A stretch of 64,000 nucleotides of DNA from Branchiostoma belcheri (Eukaryota > Chordata > Leptocardii > Amphioxiformes > Branchiostomatidae): positions 625,223 through 689,222 of the forward strand of contig NW_017804242.1 in assembly GCF_001625305.1 (NCBI RefSeq). The letters run 5' to 3'. Under the pieces are notes generated by a model. That model worked only from the letters and a program-made list of their open reading frames with translations, did no database searches and was not told the origin of the DNA. Shown piece by piece: positions 1 through 12,044 of this stretch (the stretch's first letter is position 1; every line of letters starts with the position of its first letter). The position numbers and the translations under genes were made by a program.

Positions 1-1054
1 GTTGCCCAACCGTCGCCATATCTTAGTCTGAAAAAAGACAAAAAGCCTACAAATCAGTTTCGTCTTAATTCAAAACAGTTGTAAGTCTAGACCTCTCGTA
101 AATGGTGTAAAGATAAAATATGTTAAAATAATCTTGACTACATTATTTGACTGAAGCGTCCATATAACTATACATTGAATGCTTTGTCATTACGAGGTAC
201 CAAACATGTTAACATATCATAAATTCGTGATTATGCGAACAATTGGGTATCCTGGAAACAGAGTGAGCATCTATGAATACATCTGCAAGTGTAGGCGCAG
301 TGCGAGAATAAGTTGCGCCAGGCCCGCTGTATTTTTAGGAGGCTCTGAAAAAGAATGTAAACAAACAGTGGTTTTCGTTTGGTATCTTCGGCAGCTTCAA
401 CATATTTTTGCGGCGCAACGACGTTGATCTTTTACTCCCAAAATGTCCTTATGAACGAAGGTAGGCTTACAGCGCAAGAAAATGTGTTAAACAACTATGT
501 TTAAGATAGTGAAAAATCTTACATGATATCGCTTTAAGCTGTCATAATGATATTTAAGAGACCCATGTTGAGGTTCACGCCCTCCACCATTGCTATGACC
601 TTAATTGGATTTAATGGTGCCGATAATATATATGGCCGAAACAAGCAGGCGTGACATATTATTTTTCACTCACTCTCATGAAATATTAACTAAGATCGAT
701 TTACTCTTTGCAACTCATGTGTGCTGAAGTACCCAAGGTTATGGCTTTTATGACATAATAATGTGAACCACATGTAGGGATAACTATATAGAACGTTCAG
801 CAAGTATGTGACTAAGTGCCTAATATCAGCCCAGAAAGGAACCAGAAATAGCCATGCTTTCAACCAAGGATTGAGGTGCTCAAAAATCCATTCTTTCCTG
901 AACTCGCTGTCACCAAGTACAGTAGGGTAATTATTATTAGATAACTTTAAGCAATGTTTAGAGTTAGATGTTCAAAGGTTAGGTGTAACAAGTCGTTCGG
1001 TGTAATGTAGCCAGCTGATGCCGCGCCGCGTGCCTGCGAAGCTGCGAAGGGCGG
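1..1054. other. No gene recognised
   Basis: AT-rich sequence. Only short open frames occur, with no recognisable domain, splice pattern or terminal repeats. Confidence 0.5.
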
Positions 1055-1109
<55 letters not shown>

Positions 1110-1131
1110 TACATATATATATATATACATA
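1055..1131. repeat. (TA)n microsatellite inside a dispersed repeat
   Basis: About 75 bp of TA dinucleotides, slightly interrupted by ACATA near the end. The flanks, CGAAGGG(C)GGTTAT on the left and ACCGGCTATACAGATACA on the right, match the two adjacent copies of the same repeat at 23776-23861, where no TA expansion is present. The microsatellite therefore grew inside an older dispersed repeat. Confidence 0.85.
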
Positions 1132-1672
1132 CCGGCTATACAGATACAGACTATGGAAAGGGCATAACCAACATTAAACAGGTGTTAAAACAGTACTTAA
1201 ATATCAGAGACAGTTAGAATGTTAGAATCGTCGTTAGCATGGGGATTAAAGTAAAAATGTGAAGACGAATCTGCGTAGAAAAACTTGTTGAAGTAATCAC
1301 CAATGTATGTGCTGTTTCCCTGAACCGTAAGATCAACGCTCTTTGATACCAAAATGCCAGAAGACTTTGCACTCAAGAATATGATATGATCTACCTAATC
1401 ATCTCGAATACGTCATAATATTCTTTATATGCCCTTTCAACCTACACATTGTCACATGTATCCCATTCCACTGAGAGTGCTTTTAAGCTACACAATGAAG
1501 ATCAGAGTTGTGATCTCCCATGTGAATAGGAAGGTGACAGTACATTGTACACTTGGTTTTATGGCCGGGCAGTATAAAGTAAAGTAAAAAGGAAAGTGAT
1601 CTCGATCCAGTTTTAGCTTACTAAAGAGCTAATCTCCAGCTTGTTGAGATAAAGAAGGCAGACATTATATTC
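1132..1672. other. No gene recognised
   Basis: No coding, RNA or repeat structure that I can support. Confidence 0.4.
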
Positions 1673-2089
1673 GGGGAAGAGCTTCAGCATCCCCGTAGAA
1701 AATCCGCCCCAACCATATAGACTGGATACCAGGTTATATTGGAACAAAGGCGGTCTTATCCTATGTGGCATACTGTCTGGTCGCCATGGGCGTGTGAGGA
1801 ATAGTTTGTAGATAGCGTAATCGTGGTTTTAAGCGCCCCGGGCTGTCTACGGGGACAAAGGACCTTCAACTGCATGTATCCTGGTGTGCAGTCTTATCGT
1901 GGTTGGGGGAATTTTCTTCAGGGCTGCTGAAGCTCTTCCCCGGGCGCCTGCGCTAGGTTCGCCTGGTAGGTTTTTTTACGGTTTTACGGCGGGACTTTGA
2001 TTAGGCCCACCACGCAAAGGTTCTACCGGGCGGTCTGTTGAGCTGTATGGGGGACAGCCTGCCCCAACCACGATAGACTGTATGCCAGG
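1673..2089. repeat. Clustered inverted repeats, foldback-like
   Basis: The block 1673-1733 (GGGGAAGAGCTTCAGC ... ACTGGATACCAGG) recurs as an imperfect reverse complement at 1880-1941. A third partial copy lies at 2062-2089 in the first orientation. Arms are about 60 bp with scattered mismatches. No coding sequence is present between them. This is probably a non-autonomous foldback element that was partly duplicated. Confidence 0.6.
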
Positions 2090-2284
2090 GACCTTCAACT
2101 GCTAATAGGCATGCAAACTTATAATTCTCATGGGTCAAAATGAAACACATTCTGCAAAATGCACGCACAAGCTTAGGGCCGTATATTTTGTCCACAGGTA
2201 GATAAATGTAGGAGACCCAAACATGCATCACGTGTGCGAAGTGACGTTCTTACAGAGTTTCCTACCAAACTAATAAGTTGATCG

Positions 2285-2517
2285 TACCCTCCAAGCAGAG
2301 GTTGGTGGGGAAGATCGTTACCTTTCTATATAACAAGTTTTATCGCAAATTCATGGCCGAGAGCTAATTGCAGGAATAGAAGAAACATTTGGTATAAAAA
2401 CAGATAATTACTATATATGCCCCGTTTTTTGTCGCTTGGTGGGGGTAGCGACAGAAAAAAGGGCATACATGTAAAGGTAACGATCTTGATTCTCCGCCAA
2501 CTTTTGCTTGGGGAGTA
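2285..2517. mobile_element. MITE, TACTCTCCAAGCAG family, diverged copy
   Basis: The left terminus starts TACCCTCCAAGCAGAGG and the right terminus is its imperfect reverse complement ending in GCTTGGGGAGTA. The inner arms share the GATCGTTACCTTT block. The 5 bases GATCG lie immediately outside both ends (2280-2284 and 2518-2522), consistent with part of a target duplication. The family is the same as the nearly intact element at 8001-8180. Confidence 0.7.
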
Positions 2518-2540
2518 GATCGTCGTAGAATCACTAGCAT

Positions 2541-2830
2541 TACCTTCTCCACGAAGGTTATGTTTTCAGGGGCGTTCGTGTGTCTGTCTGTCTGTGTGTT
2601 TGTGAACACGATAACTCGAGAAGGCCTTGATGGATTGTCTTGATATTTGGTAGGTGGGTAGGTCTTGCTGAGACCTCAACATTATTAGATTTTGGACCCC
2701 CTAGCGGCTTGTCATGGTACTTAAGGTTTTTATATCTCATGATCCAGACATGATAGGGTCACGAATTTTGGTTGGTAGGCAGCTCTTGCGTTGGGGATGA
2801 CGTGGCATGACTGTGAGCCACCTAGCTGCT
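2541..2830 (+). repeat. Dispersed repeat, CTTCGCCAAGAAGGTT type
   Basis: It begins with a CTCCACGAAGGTTATGTTTTC-like end followed by a TGTCTG-rich stretch. It then shows the blocks ACGATAACTCGAGAAGGCC, TTGATATTTGGTAGGTGGG and GGACCCCCTAGCGGC. The same series appears at 37730-38335 (+), in reverse at about 14935-15310, and in pieces at 33180-33285, 36100-36840, 40490-40620 and 43160-44640. Non-coding. Confidence 0.75.
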
Positions 2831-3101
2831 TGCTCTGGAACTGCAGGGGCGTTTGTTAAAAAGGTTTGATATTGCTTATACTGTACACTCAGCCTTTTGA
2901 GAGGGTGACAGACACACCTTGTCTGTACGGAACAAAGGGAGTACTTCATGCATGAACTTGTTAATAGATCAGTGCGTCAAGGACTTCAGGAATGTTATTA
3001 AAGACTCATCAATATAACGAAGTTCCTCAAGAATGTTTCGGCTATTTAGAATCACCAATGCGTATAAGTGCCGGTTTACTTTGATGGAGTTCAGAAGTGG
3101 T

Positions 3102-3257
3102 GGGGGTCGTGTGGCGGAATGACAGAGAGTTCGGCTCGAAACCAAGAGGTTCCGAGTTCGAATCCTGCCATGCTACTGATCTTGTGCTCCTGGGAAAGGC
3201 ACTTAACGCCAATTTCCTCACTTTGAAAACGAGTATGTCTGTTGTCCGTTCGTGTAT
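3102..3257 (+). mobile_element. tRNA-derived SINE
   Basis: A tRNA-like head with a good B box (GAGTTCGAATCC at 3154-3165) and a weaker A box near 3111 is followed by a tail with GGGAAAGGCACTTAACGCC. A second, reversed copy lies at 6605-6745. Because the A box is poor and the body continues past a tRNA, this is a SINE, not a tRNA gene. Its 3' end meets the 3' end of the minus-strand LINE next to it, tail to tail. Confidence 0.75.
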
Positions 3258-4430
3258 TTTTTTTTTAACGGTATCGCTCAATGCAAGGCCAATTATATTT
3301 GGCCACTTCTAGGCATAGAGCTAGAGGTACTTAGGGGAGTATATTGTAGCTATGTCATGAGATGGCGGTGGACCTTTGTTTTGAAGCTTTGTAGATTGTA
3401 ATCGGACGGAAAGCAGCTGTTTGGAAGAGAGTTCCATAATTTTGCAGTCCGGGGAAAGAAACTGTTGTTGTAATATGACTTGGAGACAGGTATGTTAACG
3501 GTGTATTGATGAGAACTGGAAGAGAACCTAGTGGCACGCTGAAAGGTTCTGAGTGGAGGAACAAGAAGTGCAAGTTCTCCTGAACATCAACCGTGAAAGT
3601 ATCTGTAGAAGAGGGATAGAGATGCGACATTGCGTCAGTGTGAGAGGGAATCCAGCTTTTCGGCCAGAGAATGGCCGATGGCAACACAGATTCTCCTTTG
3701 AATACGGTCTAAAATATGTAGGCAGTCTTTGGGGCACCAGCCCAGAGATGCGAGCAATACTCCATGCAAGGACGGATGGTGGATTTGTACAGATACAGAA
3801 TACTTGCAGGAGTGAGGTAGTTTCTGGCTCGAAGCAGTGAGCCTACTTTCATAGCTGCTGATTTGGCTATGGATTCGATGTAGTATCTCCAGGACAAATC
3901 CTTGGAGAGAATAAGACCGAGGAGACGGAGACTCTCATTCTCCCGCAACTCGTTGCCATTCATGGATATAGGTGGAAGAAAAGGTTCCCGGTATCTGTTG
4001 ATGGAGAGGAGTTTTGTTTTTTGGGCGTTGAAAGTGACTAATCAATTGTCTCCCCATTCAACGACAGAGCGCAGATCATTTTCCAACCCAGCTGCCATTT
4101 CTGTCTTATCCAGTATGGAACCGGGACCTTTAGAGTTGGAGTAAAGGGTGGAATCGTCCGCATAGACAGCAAGTTGGCATAGAATGTGGTCGGGCAGGTC
4201 GTTAATAAATATTAAAAATAGTGTTGGGGCAAGAACTGAGCCTTGAGGAACACCGGCGTTGATTGAATAGGATGTAGAAGACTGACCATCAAGAACGACT
4301 TTCAACTTTCTCTCTGATAGAAAGGACGAGAGAATGTTGGCCATAGGGCTACCCCTTATGCCATAGGCTTCTAGTTTTCTGATAAGTCCAGCGTGCCAGA
4401 CCTTATCAAAGGCCTTATCAATTTGTCTGC
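3258..4430 (-). pseudogene. Truncated LINE reverse transcriptase (CR1/jockey-like)
   Basis: Reading leftward from 4430, the frame enters in the middle of the reverse transcriptase at AFDKVWH. It continues through GVPQGSVLAPTLF and the catalytic motif YADD. A single TGA at 4042-4044 (EWGDN-stop-LVTFNA, probably a former Trp) interrupts the frame, which then continues to about 3709. A frameshift leads into the C-terminal region (LWNSLP, then FK-x-KVHRHL). The poly-A tail is the T run at about 3258-3267. The 5' part (endonuclease and start of RT) is missing, as is usual for dead-on-arrival LINE copies. Clade assignment is from motif style only. Confidence 0.85.
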
Positions 4431-4482
4431 GTTGGTGGCGGCATAAAAATAAATTGGAAAAACGTGAGTGTGCCGTCTCCAT

Positions 4483-6600
4483 GTCTTAATAATAATGTAA
4501 TAAATGTTGGAATATAATAAACAAAAAAAAACAACAGTGATAGTGCTGATTGTGGCAAGAGACAGTGGCACACCCGCATGATGTTCATTCAGCTGAAAAA
4601 TAAAATCAGCTGCCGCAGTGACATGTCACCAACGGTCTGATATTAAAGCCGTTACAGAAACCGGTCTGACCACACTGTAGTGACTCTACTCACTTTGACC
4701 TATAACCTAACGTACTACTGGTAGGCACTGACAACATGAATCTGCCATCTCCTATTCCCGCTTCTGTATTAGAGTAGCTTTAGAGCTAGTGTACTAGTAC
4801 TTAGATTAGTATCAATAGTCCTGTTTGTACTACAAACATGTATATACCTTTGCATCTGTTTACCTGTACATTTTGTTGTACTTAGCTCGATAGAGCATGA
4901 ATGTACAGTAAAGGTTACCTGTTTATCTTATGTTTTCCTACATGTTTCTATCGTTGGGCAAAGAATCAATCCACGACAAAGTTACTAGTATTCGGGAAGG
5001 ATACATGTTTATGTATCATTGTCTTATTAAGGAGGCTTAAGTCACCTCCTTGGTCATATGTTGGAAATGACAGACGCCCATACCAACAGAATAACCTAAG
5101 TCCTACTTTTTGCTAAGTTAAACTTAAAGATTAGAAAGTTGACCATCAAAAGTCCCTTGTTATGTTTTTCGGCTATCTGGGTCAAAACTCTGCAAATAAC
5201 TTGTAGCAAATAGCTCTGCAAATACATGTAGTTGTTTTTTCACTTTTATTTTATATAAAACTGAAATGGCAACTAACTGCTCTTTTTACAATTAGTTCTC
5301 GGGCATATATTTGCAATGAAGTTATCATAACCATTACTAAATCACAGGGTATCAATTACTAATTGATTGAATCTGTCAGAATGAGTTTGGTCATGAAGGT
5401 CTTTTGTTATTGAAACGTTGGAAGCACAAATTCATTTTAATCAACGTCACTTATAGTGTGTTATTGATCAAGTTATTCGCAACACCATTTTTAGGGTCCT
5501 ATTTCAATGTAGAAAAGCTGACAAGCTGACAATGTAGAAAAGCTGACCCGTAAAGGATAATTTGATACAAGATACAATATGGATTTATTGGTATCAAACC
5601 CGAATTTACAATCATAATGTGATAAAAACAGTTACAATAGGTGGATGTAAGATTCTGTATAGTTTATTGTCGGTTGGGTTCGCCTTAATTAAGCCTTAAG
5701 CCAGCCATTTGTGCAGCCCAATACATAATGTAACCATGGGCCTCAGGGTCTTGTTGAACTTTACAGTGGTTGAAAAACCGTTAATTCCGTTACAAGAACC
5801 AGTTAACATCCACCTTCCTTTGTTATTCAGATACTTGGTATAATATTTACATTCACGTTGAGGAATAATTGAAATCTGAATTTTTTCTCTCCGCTGGTTT
5901 TTGTCTTTCTCTCTTCTTTGAACATTTTCCTACATTTTGTTAATAAATTAGGTTCAAGCGAACCTTGATCCGAAATGTGTGTGACTTTTTCCCTCTGTTC
6001 TTACTGATTCTACTAGCCCCTATATTCTTACTGATTCTGCTAGCCGGGGAGGGTTTCTTTTAGTACAAAGTATTTGGTTACCAGCAATTACAAATACGAT
6101 AAATGCTCTATGCGAACCGAAGCAGCATGGTAGGGATGTTAAGAATAGCTATATACTAGTAGTCTCTACAATTACCATCTCCTGTAAGTGCAGGAGTTTA
6201 AAAGTACACATTTAGCTGTCCTCAAAATGCAACCTTTTGCAGAAGGTTTTCCTCCCTCCCCACTCCCCTATGTAGAAACTGGTAGTTCGCTCTTTACTGT
6301 ATAATGTCCGGCGCACAGGGGGGTAGTCTACACGTCGAAATAACATGTTTTATCTGTAGATTGCATATCGTTTTACACGCCTCCAGCATATCTGACAGTA
6401 CCACCTAATAGTATGTGTGTAAATGGATGCCACAATAATGCTCTTGTTGGGCCAGGTTCTTTACACAAATTTGTTTCGTACGATGTCTGTTTGTTTTCAT
6501 TCCAACATTTGATGACCAGATATGGTGACGGCACATTCAAGTTATTTCAACATATTTTATGCCGCCACCAACGCAGAGGATAAATACAGTATTGGAAAAT
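4483..6600. other. No gene recognised
   Basis: AT-rich sequence with no long frame. A 20-bp stretch around 6556-6580 (GCCGCCACCAACGCAGA) also occurs, reversed, beside the 5' edge of the LINE fragment near 4430. It may be a shared repeat end. Confidence 0.4.
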
Positions 6601-6604
6601 ACAG

Positions 6605-6745
6605 TACTTTCCTAACTCAACTCAAGTGAAAATGAGTAAAGTGCCTTTCCCAAGGGCACAAGATAGTTGGCATATCAGGACTCGAACTCGGGACCTCTTG
6701 GTTCCGAGTCGAGCACTCTGCCGTAAGCCACATGACCCCACATCG
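6605..6745 (-). mobile_element. tRNA-derived SINE, second copy
   Basis: Reverse complement of the SINE at 3102-3257. It carries the GGGTCATGTGGC start (6730-6745 on the plus strand), the B box CGAGTTCGAGTCC around 6678-6690, and the GGGAAAGGCACTT tail near 6640-6655. Confidence 0.75.
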
Positions 6746-8000
6746 ATGTCTGTTCATCAAGCACAACAAAAAGGGAAGTCTTAGACTAATTACTGGCCAC
6801 CTGGGAGCCATTTGTAGGGACTGGGGGGAGGGCTATCGACAACTACACAAGACTTACAGGCACCTTACGCACTAAAGCTGCTGTTGATTTTGTACATGTT
6901 CGAGCGTGAGCGTAGTCCAACATCTATATATGCAAATCAATGCTTTTTTAAGAGACCTAGACATACAGTCTGAACAGAAGCAAGAAGATTATATCTGTTT
7001 TTTTTCTGTAATGAAAAGTGGGCGGAACATGGCTTGGAGCGGAATGTGCTTAAGTCTCCCGATAAGCGCTGCCCTTAGGCGGAGACAAATCTTAATTTGC
7101 TGTCTTCAACACAGCAACGGTTGACTAACGTTAGACCGTAGGTCTTCAACTTTCTCCTCTGATCTAGTAAAGACGGTTTGGTTTGCGACGTATGCATGTT
7201 GAAAGCTCAATATATGAAAGTCACTGCCGTAGGTTATGAACAATGGAAACGCTAAGTTACGCGTTATCGGGTTCAATCGAGTGCAATGGTTACAACAAGG
7301 GCTTGGAGAATACAGCGAGACCGGAGGCAGTAGTAGTCAAGGATAACTACTAATGTGTGGTCACTGTCTCCGAGACAATACAAACGCACCTACCTATCCA
7401 GGACTGCGGGACTTTGGTGTCATGAGAACACATACAAGGCGGATTGTAGAAAACTACACGGTGGTGGGACATGTTCTAACCGGTTTACGCCCACCGAAAA
7501 GAAAACCGCCATAACGCTCTCGCTGAAAATCCCGCCATAACCTGAGGTGTCCGTAGAGGTGTGCTTACTCACCTGCGTGGGACGGTATCCCGGGCCTTAA
7601 TTCCAACTGTCTGCAGGACCTCTTAACCCTCAAGTGTGGAGTTATCCGGACACATCGGCACCAGGGAATTCAAACTATCTCCCGTGAGATCCTGAGCTCG
7701 CTCCCCGAATGGGAGGGTGTCGGGAGCGTCTGTTTTTGCGGACGGTCCTTTTGTATTGAAGCATCCAGGTACAAAATTACAGTCTGTGATGTCATATGAC
7801 CTTTTACATTCACACAACAGGGGGCGATATGAAAGAAAATCGGGTTTGGCATGTTATGCTGTTGCTATTCGAGTTATACTGCGAGGATACCAAACGTCAA
7901 CTTCTCAACTTAATAACTAACGCTACATTGTTTACTGTATACATACAAAACGCGAGTAATGTTTACAGCCTTCGAAAAAGTTAACCTGGTGCTCGATTGC
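6746..8000. other. No gene recognised
   Basis: Several short frames are present, but none has a recognisable motif. 7992-8000 is the left copy of the target duplication of the MITE that follows. Confidence 0.4.
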
Positions 8001-8180
8001 TACTCTCCAAGCAGAGGTTGATGGTGGAAGATCGTTTGCTTTTTATATGTGACCCTTTTTTTTGTCCCTACCACCACCAGCCTCTGCCGGTAGTCGAAGT
8101 TGTTGGTGGTAGGGACAAAAAAAAAGGGCCATATATAAAAAGCAAACGATCTTCCACCATCAACCTCTGCTTGGAGACTA
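8001..8180. mobile_element. Nearly perfect hairpin MITE (Mutator-like candidate)
   Basis: The 180-bp element is almost one hairpin. The left arm from 8001 (TACTCTCCAAGCAGAGGTTG ...) pairs with the right arm ending at 8180 (... CTCTGCTTGGAGACTA) over about 80 bp, including a run of T/A and a GGGACAAA block. It is bounded by a perfect 9-bp direct repeat, CTCGATTGC, at 7992-8000 and 8181-8189. A 9-bp duplication with long arms is typical of Mutator-like elements; the superfamily is inferred. No transposase is encoded. Confidence 0.9.
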
Positions 8181-8189
8181 CTCGATTGC

Positions 8190-9021
8190 ATTTTCAGACC
8201 GTTTGGTAATATAAGTTTTGCTATTCAATCAATTCAAATGTATATTTTGTACTCTAGTTGCTTGAAGAAAGACGACTGTTTTCTGAGCCATGTCCATGTC
8301 ATTACTGACGTGAAACCTGTACTCGCCGGCTGGATAGGACCTGCCCGGTTTGGCACAAGGACGTTGTTGATAAATTATTTACGCAGCTATAGCTACAACG
8401 ATTCAGCGAGGCAAGGTCGTACCATATAAGCCGGGGTGGACTTGCCTAACTCTTAGAGACGTCCTCTTCTTCTGTTCACGTTTCTAACTACATTAGGTTG
8501 ACGACTCATGACACGAGGGGGGGGGGGTATAAGGGATGGTCGCTTGGTTTTGTGAACTTTGTTCGTGGTGTGAGATATGACTTAAGACACCCGGCTCCTC
8601 AATGGGCTGGGGCGCTACTCATTTTTGGATACAGTCTTAGTTTTAACTTAAGCTTTGATAATGCATCACTGGGGTCAAGCCTGCACTGGTAGAGCGCTTT
8701 GACATACCGGTAGCGGTTATATTGCATGGGATTTACGCCTGAGTTATTATAGAGAACTTAATTGACACAACAAAAGTACAGCGACATTCTTAAGGTCTTA
8801 AACTACATGAAGACATACAGACAGATACGTGGGTAAAACAAAATTGACTTGTATACGTATCATTATGTGCCCAACTCATCTTAAAATCTGAATTTTGTAT
8901 TGGTGAATGTTATATGCTGGAACATCAGCTACATGTACTGAGTGTTTTGCTCTTTAGAAATGTCACAGAGAAACACTGTACTTAACTTTGTCTTTATGTG
9001 ATATAAAGGAAATTGTAACAA
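8190..9021. other. No gene recognised
   Basis: No coding or repeat structure that I can support, apart from an 11-G run at 8517-8527. Confidence 0.4.
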
Positions 9022-9440
9022 TAATGAATGAATGAAGACCTTTATTGTACACTTTTGCCTCACTGGACTAAGCACAGGTCACATGATTACAGTCATATAC
9101 ATATATGACTCTATAACCGAACTGTACGGATAGAGTCTGGCACAGGATAATGGACCTTGTAAATATCTGGGTTGTACACCTACTGTGCTGTTTTATAGTT
9201 GTTGTAAATATATAATTTTTTTACTTGTAAATATCAACGCCATTCAGGCAACATTGTATGTCATGTTTGTCTGTTATGTTTGATATCTTAATAAAGAATT
9301 GATTGAGAATTGAAACATATACATATACAGACTGTACTAGTAGTAATTGATACATGCGTATATAAACGTCTAAAGTATTCTAGTCTTTTCGACTTCCTCT
9401 CGCTTCTTAGTAATTGTATAAATGTATGAGGCTGTGTGAT
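9022..9440 (-). repeat. LINE 3' tail (minus) split by another LINE tail
   Basis: The outer repeat begins with (AATG)n and GACCTTTATTGTACA, the reverse complement of a LINE 3' end with an (ATTC)n tail. It resumes at about 9325 with AAACGTCTAAAG ... CTTCCTCTCGCTTCTTAGTA, and the uninterrupted copy is at 10765-10990. Between the two halves (about 9109-9312) lies a plus-strand LINE 3' end that finishes AATAAAGAATTGATTGAG. The sequence CATATACATATA flanks the inserted piece on both sides and is a plausible target duplication. Confidence 0.65.
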
Positions 9441-9899
9441 TAGTCAGAGTTTGTTTAACAATGACGTCTGCTACAAGTTTTGGAAACGCCCTCTGGTGTT
9501 CCCATTCCAGGGACAGATCGCCCATAATTCCATGCGCTCGGCCTTGTCCTGTCAGGTCCACGTACGCATGCACCGCGGGTCCGGTAGGTGTTAAAGGTAG
9601 CAGAACACAGTTTTCGCCCTATGGGGATTTCTATAGTTAAGGACCCCAAGATGACTCACTTCGACGCGGTAAGAATTATAGCAGGGTGCACTTCACAAAT
9701 ACGAAAATCGAATATGTTTCAGAAGAAGGTACAAACTACAAAATATCTAGAAACCAAAAAATCCTGTCGGCGTATCTGCTCGTAACGTACACTTTGAAAT
9801 CGCCCTCTACTTACGTGACCTGAACCGCAGTTGCGCAATACGGCGCATTTATACACGAACTGCAAAACCTTCACAATTCAAATCATACAGTCTCAAACC

Positions 9900-10420
9900 C
9901 CATACATACCTACACCACACAGCACAATTTACATTTGGCTGACGCTCTTATCAGGCTTTCTACCCAGACTTCAAGAATATTCGCTGCACTACTTTCTATA
10001 CCCGCGACACAGACCCCCGGGGGTCGCCCATTAATACTGTGTTCTTTAAAAGTCCTTCTCAGCCTCACTCGTAAATCCAACATGTCGTCCTCCTCAAGGT
10101 TAAATCACTCCTTTGTTGAAGCGAGGCCGTTTTGTTTATTCAATGGGATTATTCAGAAATGGAAGACCGTTCCATTATACACATATAGGGCCCAGATTTC
10201 TCGTTTGAAACTGTGTTTCACATGTAATTGTAACTTGCTTGCATATACCTTATGATATCCATGAAACTATATTACTGCGCCTATGTTGTTAAAAATGACA
10301 ATAATGGCAATATTTTTACTATTGTAACTGTTTTTATCAAATTGTGATTATTGTAAATTTGGTTTTGATTCAGTGTTACACACTGTGAATACCAATAAAG
10401 CCATCTTGTATCTTGTATTA
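9900..10420 (+). pseudogene. LINE 3' end with a remnant C-terminus
   Basis: A plus-strand frame to 10255 looks like the degraded C-terminal tail of a reverse transcriptase (W-K-T/V-P-L ... RAQISRLKL). It is followed by AT-rich 3' sequence ending CCAATAAAGCCATCTTGTATCTTGTA. No catalytic motifs remain. It could also be a non-coding repeat; the ending is the stronger evidence. Confidence 0.45.
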
Positions 10421-10764
10421 CAGAATTGTACGAAAAAGGTGCCAAATACTAGTCTAGTGAACCTTGCGCTAGCTGTTACCTGCATCAATGACGAGTCATA
10501 AATGCGGCACACCCCTATGAAAAAATGTTCCCCTCCCTTCGTCGAATGTTTAAGATCTAACGTCATCTAAGGCTCGCCCAGACTTACGGTGTATATGTAG
10601 TGACATCCATACCAGGTGTTCGCTGGTGTTCGCCTTGTTGAACAAGTATTTCTGCGTGGTCGCCCCCCCCCCCCCCAACACACACCCCACAAGAAAGAAC
10701 TGCTCTTACATTTGTCAGGTACAACTACCATCGACTTGTTTATACCAAGCTACCTTAATATTAA

Positions 10765-10990
10765 TGAATGAATGAATTCGAAGGCCTTTATTGTACATTT
10801 TTGACTTAGCACAGGTCACATTATTGCAATGATATACATAACTGTTACATAAACGTCTAATGTATTGTTGATTTTGGAAAATGTATGACGCTATATGTAG
10901 TCTTTTCTACTTCCTCTCGCTTCTTAGTACTTATAAATATGTATGAGGCTGTAAGATTAGTTAGTATTTATCAAGCAACAGAAAACAATG
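10765..10990 (-). repeat. LINE 3' tail, uninterrupted copy
   Basis: Same order of blocks as 9022-9440 without the inserted LINE tail: the (AATG)n end, CCTTTATTGTACA, AGCACAGGTCACAT, AAACGTCTAA and CTTCCTCTCGCTTCTTAGTA. Confidence 0.7.
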
Positions 10991-11229
10991 CAATGAAGCC
11001 ATCCGTGCAAGTGATAGCAGTGATGACGTTATTTATTTAATGGCAGTCCATGCAGTACATCAGCTAGTATTCCAAGTCAACAGATGGATGCCACGCAATA
11101 ACCAACACCTTGAAATTTACAAATCTCATAAAGCGGTTTCTTGGCGTTAGTAGAGACATAAACTGATTTACTAGCTTAGCCGTCTTCACCGAATAGCGGA
11201 TCAGAAAGACTTAAGCAGCGCTTGTTGTT

Positions 11230-11658
11230 CAGGCGTGCCAAAGTATTCAGTGCAATTTTACGGAATACAGTGCAATCGTATTAGTATACAGTGCAATTGT
11301 ACGGAATACGGTACACTCGTATTAGTGTACAGTGCAATTTTACGGAATACAGTGCAATCGTATTAGTATACAATGCAATTTTACGGAATACAGTACAATC
11401 GTATTAGTATACAGTGCAATTTTACGGAATACAGTACAATCTTATAGTATACAGTGTAAGTTAACGGAATACAGTACAATCGTATTAGTATACAGTACAA
11501 TTTTACGGAATACAGTGCAATCGTATTAGTATTACGGAATACAGTACAATCTTATTTAGTATACAGTGCAATTTTACGGAATACGGTACAATCATATAAG
11601 TATATAATACCATTGCACTGTATTCCGTAAAATTGCACTGTATACTCTGGCACCTCTG
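11230..11658. mobile_element. Minisatellite-bearing TIR element, copy 1
   Basis: The termini are CAGGCGTGCCAAAGTATTCAGTGC on the left and the reverse complement of CAGAGGTGCCAGAGTATACAGTGC on the right. The inside is almost entirely a tandem array of the half-units CAGTGCAATTTTACGGAATA and CAGTGCAATCGTATTAGTATA, turning to the opposite orientation after about 11608. Flanks are TTGTT (11225-11229) and TTGTA (11659-11663), a near-perfect 5-bp duplication. Open frames here are products of the array. Confidence 0.85.
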
Positions 11659-11847
11659 TTGTAGTGTCGGTCGGGGAACAAAAGAAGCGTGCGGTATCTT
11701 GACTAGTGGTGGAGAGATTGTCCACCTGGTTGGTCTGTATAATTGGCAACTTATCGGTTAAACAGATTGTTGCCTGGGGCGTGCCATTTCACCAGCAGTC
11801 ACTGACCTCGGCTTAGTCATAGGAGAAGACGTTTGTTGTACATTCTA

Positions 11848-12044
11848 ATGCTGAGGTCTGATTTCCAAATTGGGGCCCGGCCGGGCTGTTTGTATGAACG
11901 AAAAACTAACAATTCATATCAAGAATATACAGAAATAGTGCCCATGATTATTATCGAAAACTTTTCTGTGTTTCCTTGTCTTTTATATCGTACTTTTCGT
12001 TCCATAAGACTGCCCGGCCGGGTCTGGAAATGTGACCTCAGCAT
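11848..12044. mobile_element. Small TIR element, ATGCTGAGGTC ends
   Basis: The left end ATGCTGAGGTC pairs with GACCTCAGCAT at the right. The internal arms share CCCGGCCGGG and GAACGAAAA. Total length is 197 bp with no coding capacity. No clear target duplication was seen. Confidence 0.65.

Noticed and set aside
3111..3175. Functional tRNA gene
   Set aside because: Good B box, but poor A box and no full cloverleaf. A second copy with the same non-tRNA tail shows that it is a SINE.
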